DNA of 5,505 bases from an uncultured Coriobacteriaceae bacterium. Its GTDB lineage: Bacteria; Actinomycetota; Coriobacteriia; Coriobacteriales; Eggerthellaceae. Within the stretch, counting starts at the first letter, position 1, and the number at the start of each line of letters is the position of its first letter. The notes under the pieces were generated by a model. The model made no database searches. It saw only the letters and a program-made list of their open reading frames with translations, and was not told the origin of the DNA. Positions 5,001-5,505 of this stretch are shown piece by piece. The position numbers were made by a program, and so were the translations under genes. The stretch covers positions 1 to 5,505 of the forward strand of contig CADBQL010000367.1 in the NCBI GenBank assembly GCA_902796815.1, read 5' to 3'.

Positions 5001-5505
5001 TTACGCCTGCTCGCGGAAGGCGACCTTTTCCAAAAGCGACCCACCGCAACTCGAACCCGAGCCAGCCGCGCAGCTATAGCAAATCGGGTTCGTGCGAATC
5101 GTGCGCACGGGCAGTCCTTCCGATACGATGTCGCGGATGTTACGTGCCTCGGCAATCGGCATGCCGAGCACATGGTTGGCCTCGCAGTCGTAAAGCCGGC
5201 CATCCCAATCGACGTTGATCTGCGTACGACACATCATATGCGCGACGACCGCGCCGTTGTAGTTGTCGGCGAGCAGTTTGAGGTAGTAGGCGAATTTTCC
5301 CTTTTGCTCGAGCTGATGTGCGAAGCGACCAAGCGGATAGTTGTTGAACGCATAGAGCGCGTTGAACTCGACACCTTGGGATTTCTTGAGCTGATACGCG
5401 TAGAACTCCTCGAGCTCGCGCTGGTCAGGCGGCAAAAACGGCCCGTCGACGTTGTACACGAGGTCGATCTGCAAATCCGGCGAGAATCCATAGCCGCGCC
5501 CGTTC
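5001..5505 (-). CDS. arsS: Arsenosugar biosynthesis radical SAM protein ArsS, C-terminal part
   Basis: Only the last 167 residues are in the window; the N-terminal radical SAM core with its CxxxCxxC cluster motif lies beyond position 5505. The visible part matches the Cys-rich C-terminal domain (DUF3641) of ArsS: LQIDLVYNVDGPFLPPDQ (11-28), the NNYPLGRF stretch (54-61), MMCRTQINVDWDGRLYDC (90-107) and NPICYSCAAGSGSSCGG (139-155), giving Cys92, Cys107, Cys142, Cys145 and Cys153. As known for the family, ArsS uses S-adenosylmethionine to put a 5'-deoxyadenosyl group on dimethylated arsenic, an arsenosugar precursor step. Some members carry selenocysteine in the Cys-rich region; here the cysteine in GSSCGG is an ordinary TGC. 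The gene ends with TAA, 10 bases before the kinase-fold gene. Upstream partners such as ArsM cannot be seen. The name rests on the C-terminal domain alone. Confidence 0.88.
   Translation of the reverse strand, partial: NGRGYGFSPDLQIDLVYNVDGPFLPPDQRELEEFYAYQLKKSQGVEFNALYAFNNYPLGRFAHQLEQKGKFAYYLKLLADNYNGAVVAHMMCRTQINVDWDGRLYDCEANHVLGMPIAEARNIRDIVSEGLPVRTIRTNPICYSCAAGSGSSCGGSLLEKVAFREQA

Noticed and set aside
4991..5203. 71-residue N-terminal extension of the kinase protein from ATG 5203
   Set aside because: It overlaps the conserved ArsS C-terminus in another frame and is Arg/Ala/Ser-rich, typical of a shadow.
3950..5218. 422-residue plus-strand open frame opposite the kinase gene
   Set aside because: Arg-rich without domain motifs and covering the arsS junction; the minus-strand frame has kinase-fold motifs instead.
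1..5505. CRISPR array, tRNA or rRNA gene
   Set aside because: No regularly spaced direct repeats, no cloverleaf-like sequence and no rRNA signatures were seen by eye on either strand.

Overview
The window looks like a high-GC bacterial chromosome whose recognisable protein genes all lie on the minus strand. Coding parts are GC-rich; the two intergenic gaps are much richer in A and T. The gene set would fit an anaerobic actinobacterium of the Coriobacteriia (Eggerthella relatives). That placement is a guess from gene content and base composition, because no rRNA or other marker is present.

Layout from right to left, the direction of transcription. (1) 5001-5505: C-terminal part of a radical SAM arsenosugar-biosynthesis protein (ArsS family), its start lying beyond the window. 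(2) 3863-4990: a phosphotransferase of the choline kinase/aminoglycoside kinase fold, 10 bases after arsS and probably in the same transcript. Its Brenner catalytic loop is non-canonical. (3) 3523-3862: a 340-base gap with two elaborate inverted-repeat structures and a probable promoter for the next gene. (4) 2737-3522: a tyrosine/serine phosphatase of the LipA-like family. (5) 2327-2736: a 410-base gap with the pntA promoter and leader and, on the plus strand, a well-formed promoter followed by two hairpins and a U-tract, which I read as a small-RNA gene. (6) 788-2326 pntA and 1-786 pntB (5' part): the proton-translocating NAD(P) transhydrogenase, one base apart.

How the genes may work together: PntA and PntB form one membrane complex that uses proton-motive force to reduce NADP+ with NADH. 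ArsS and the kinase-fold protein are probably co-expressed. The phosphatase follows in the same direction but seems to have its own promoter, so a shared arsenosugar pathway is only a hypothesis.

The most notable unexplained item is the plus-strand RNA candidate at about 2593-2680, whose main hairpin loop displays CCCUCCU, complementary to Shine-Dalgarno sequences including that of the divergent pntA. The 106-base inverted repeat at 3655-3760 and the interleaved inverted repeats at 3803-3866 come next.
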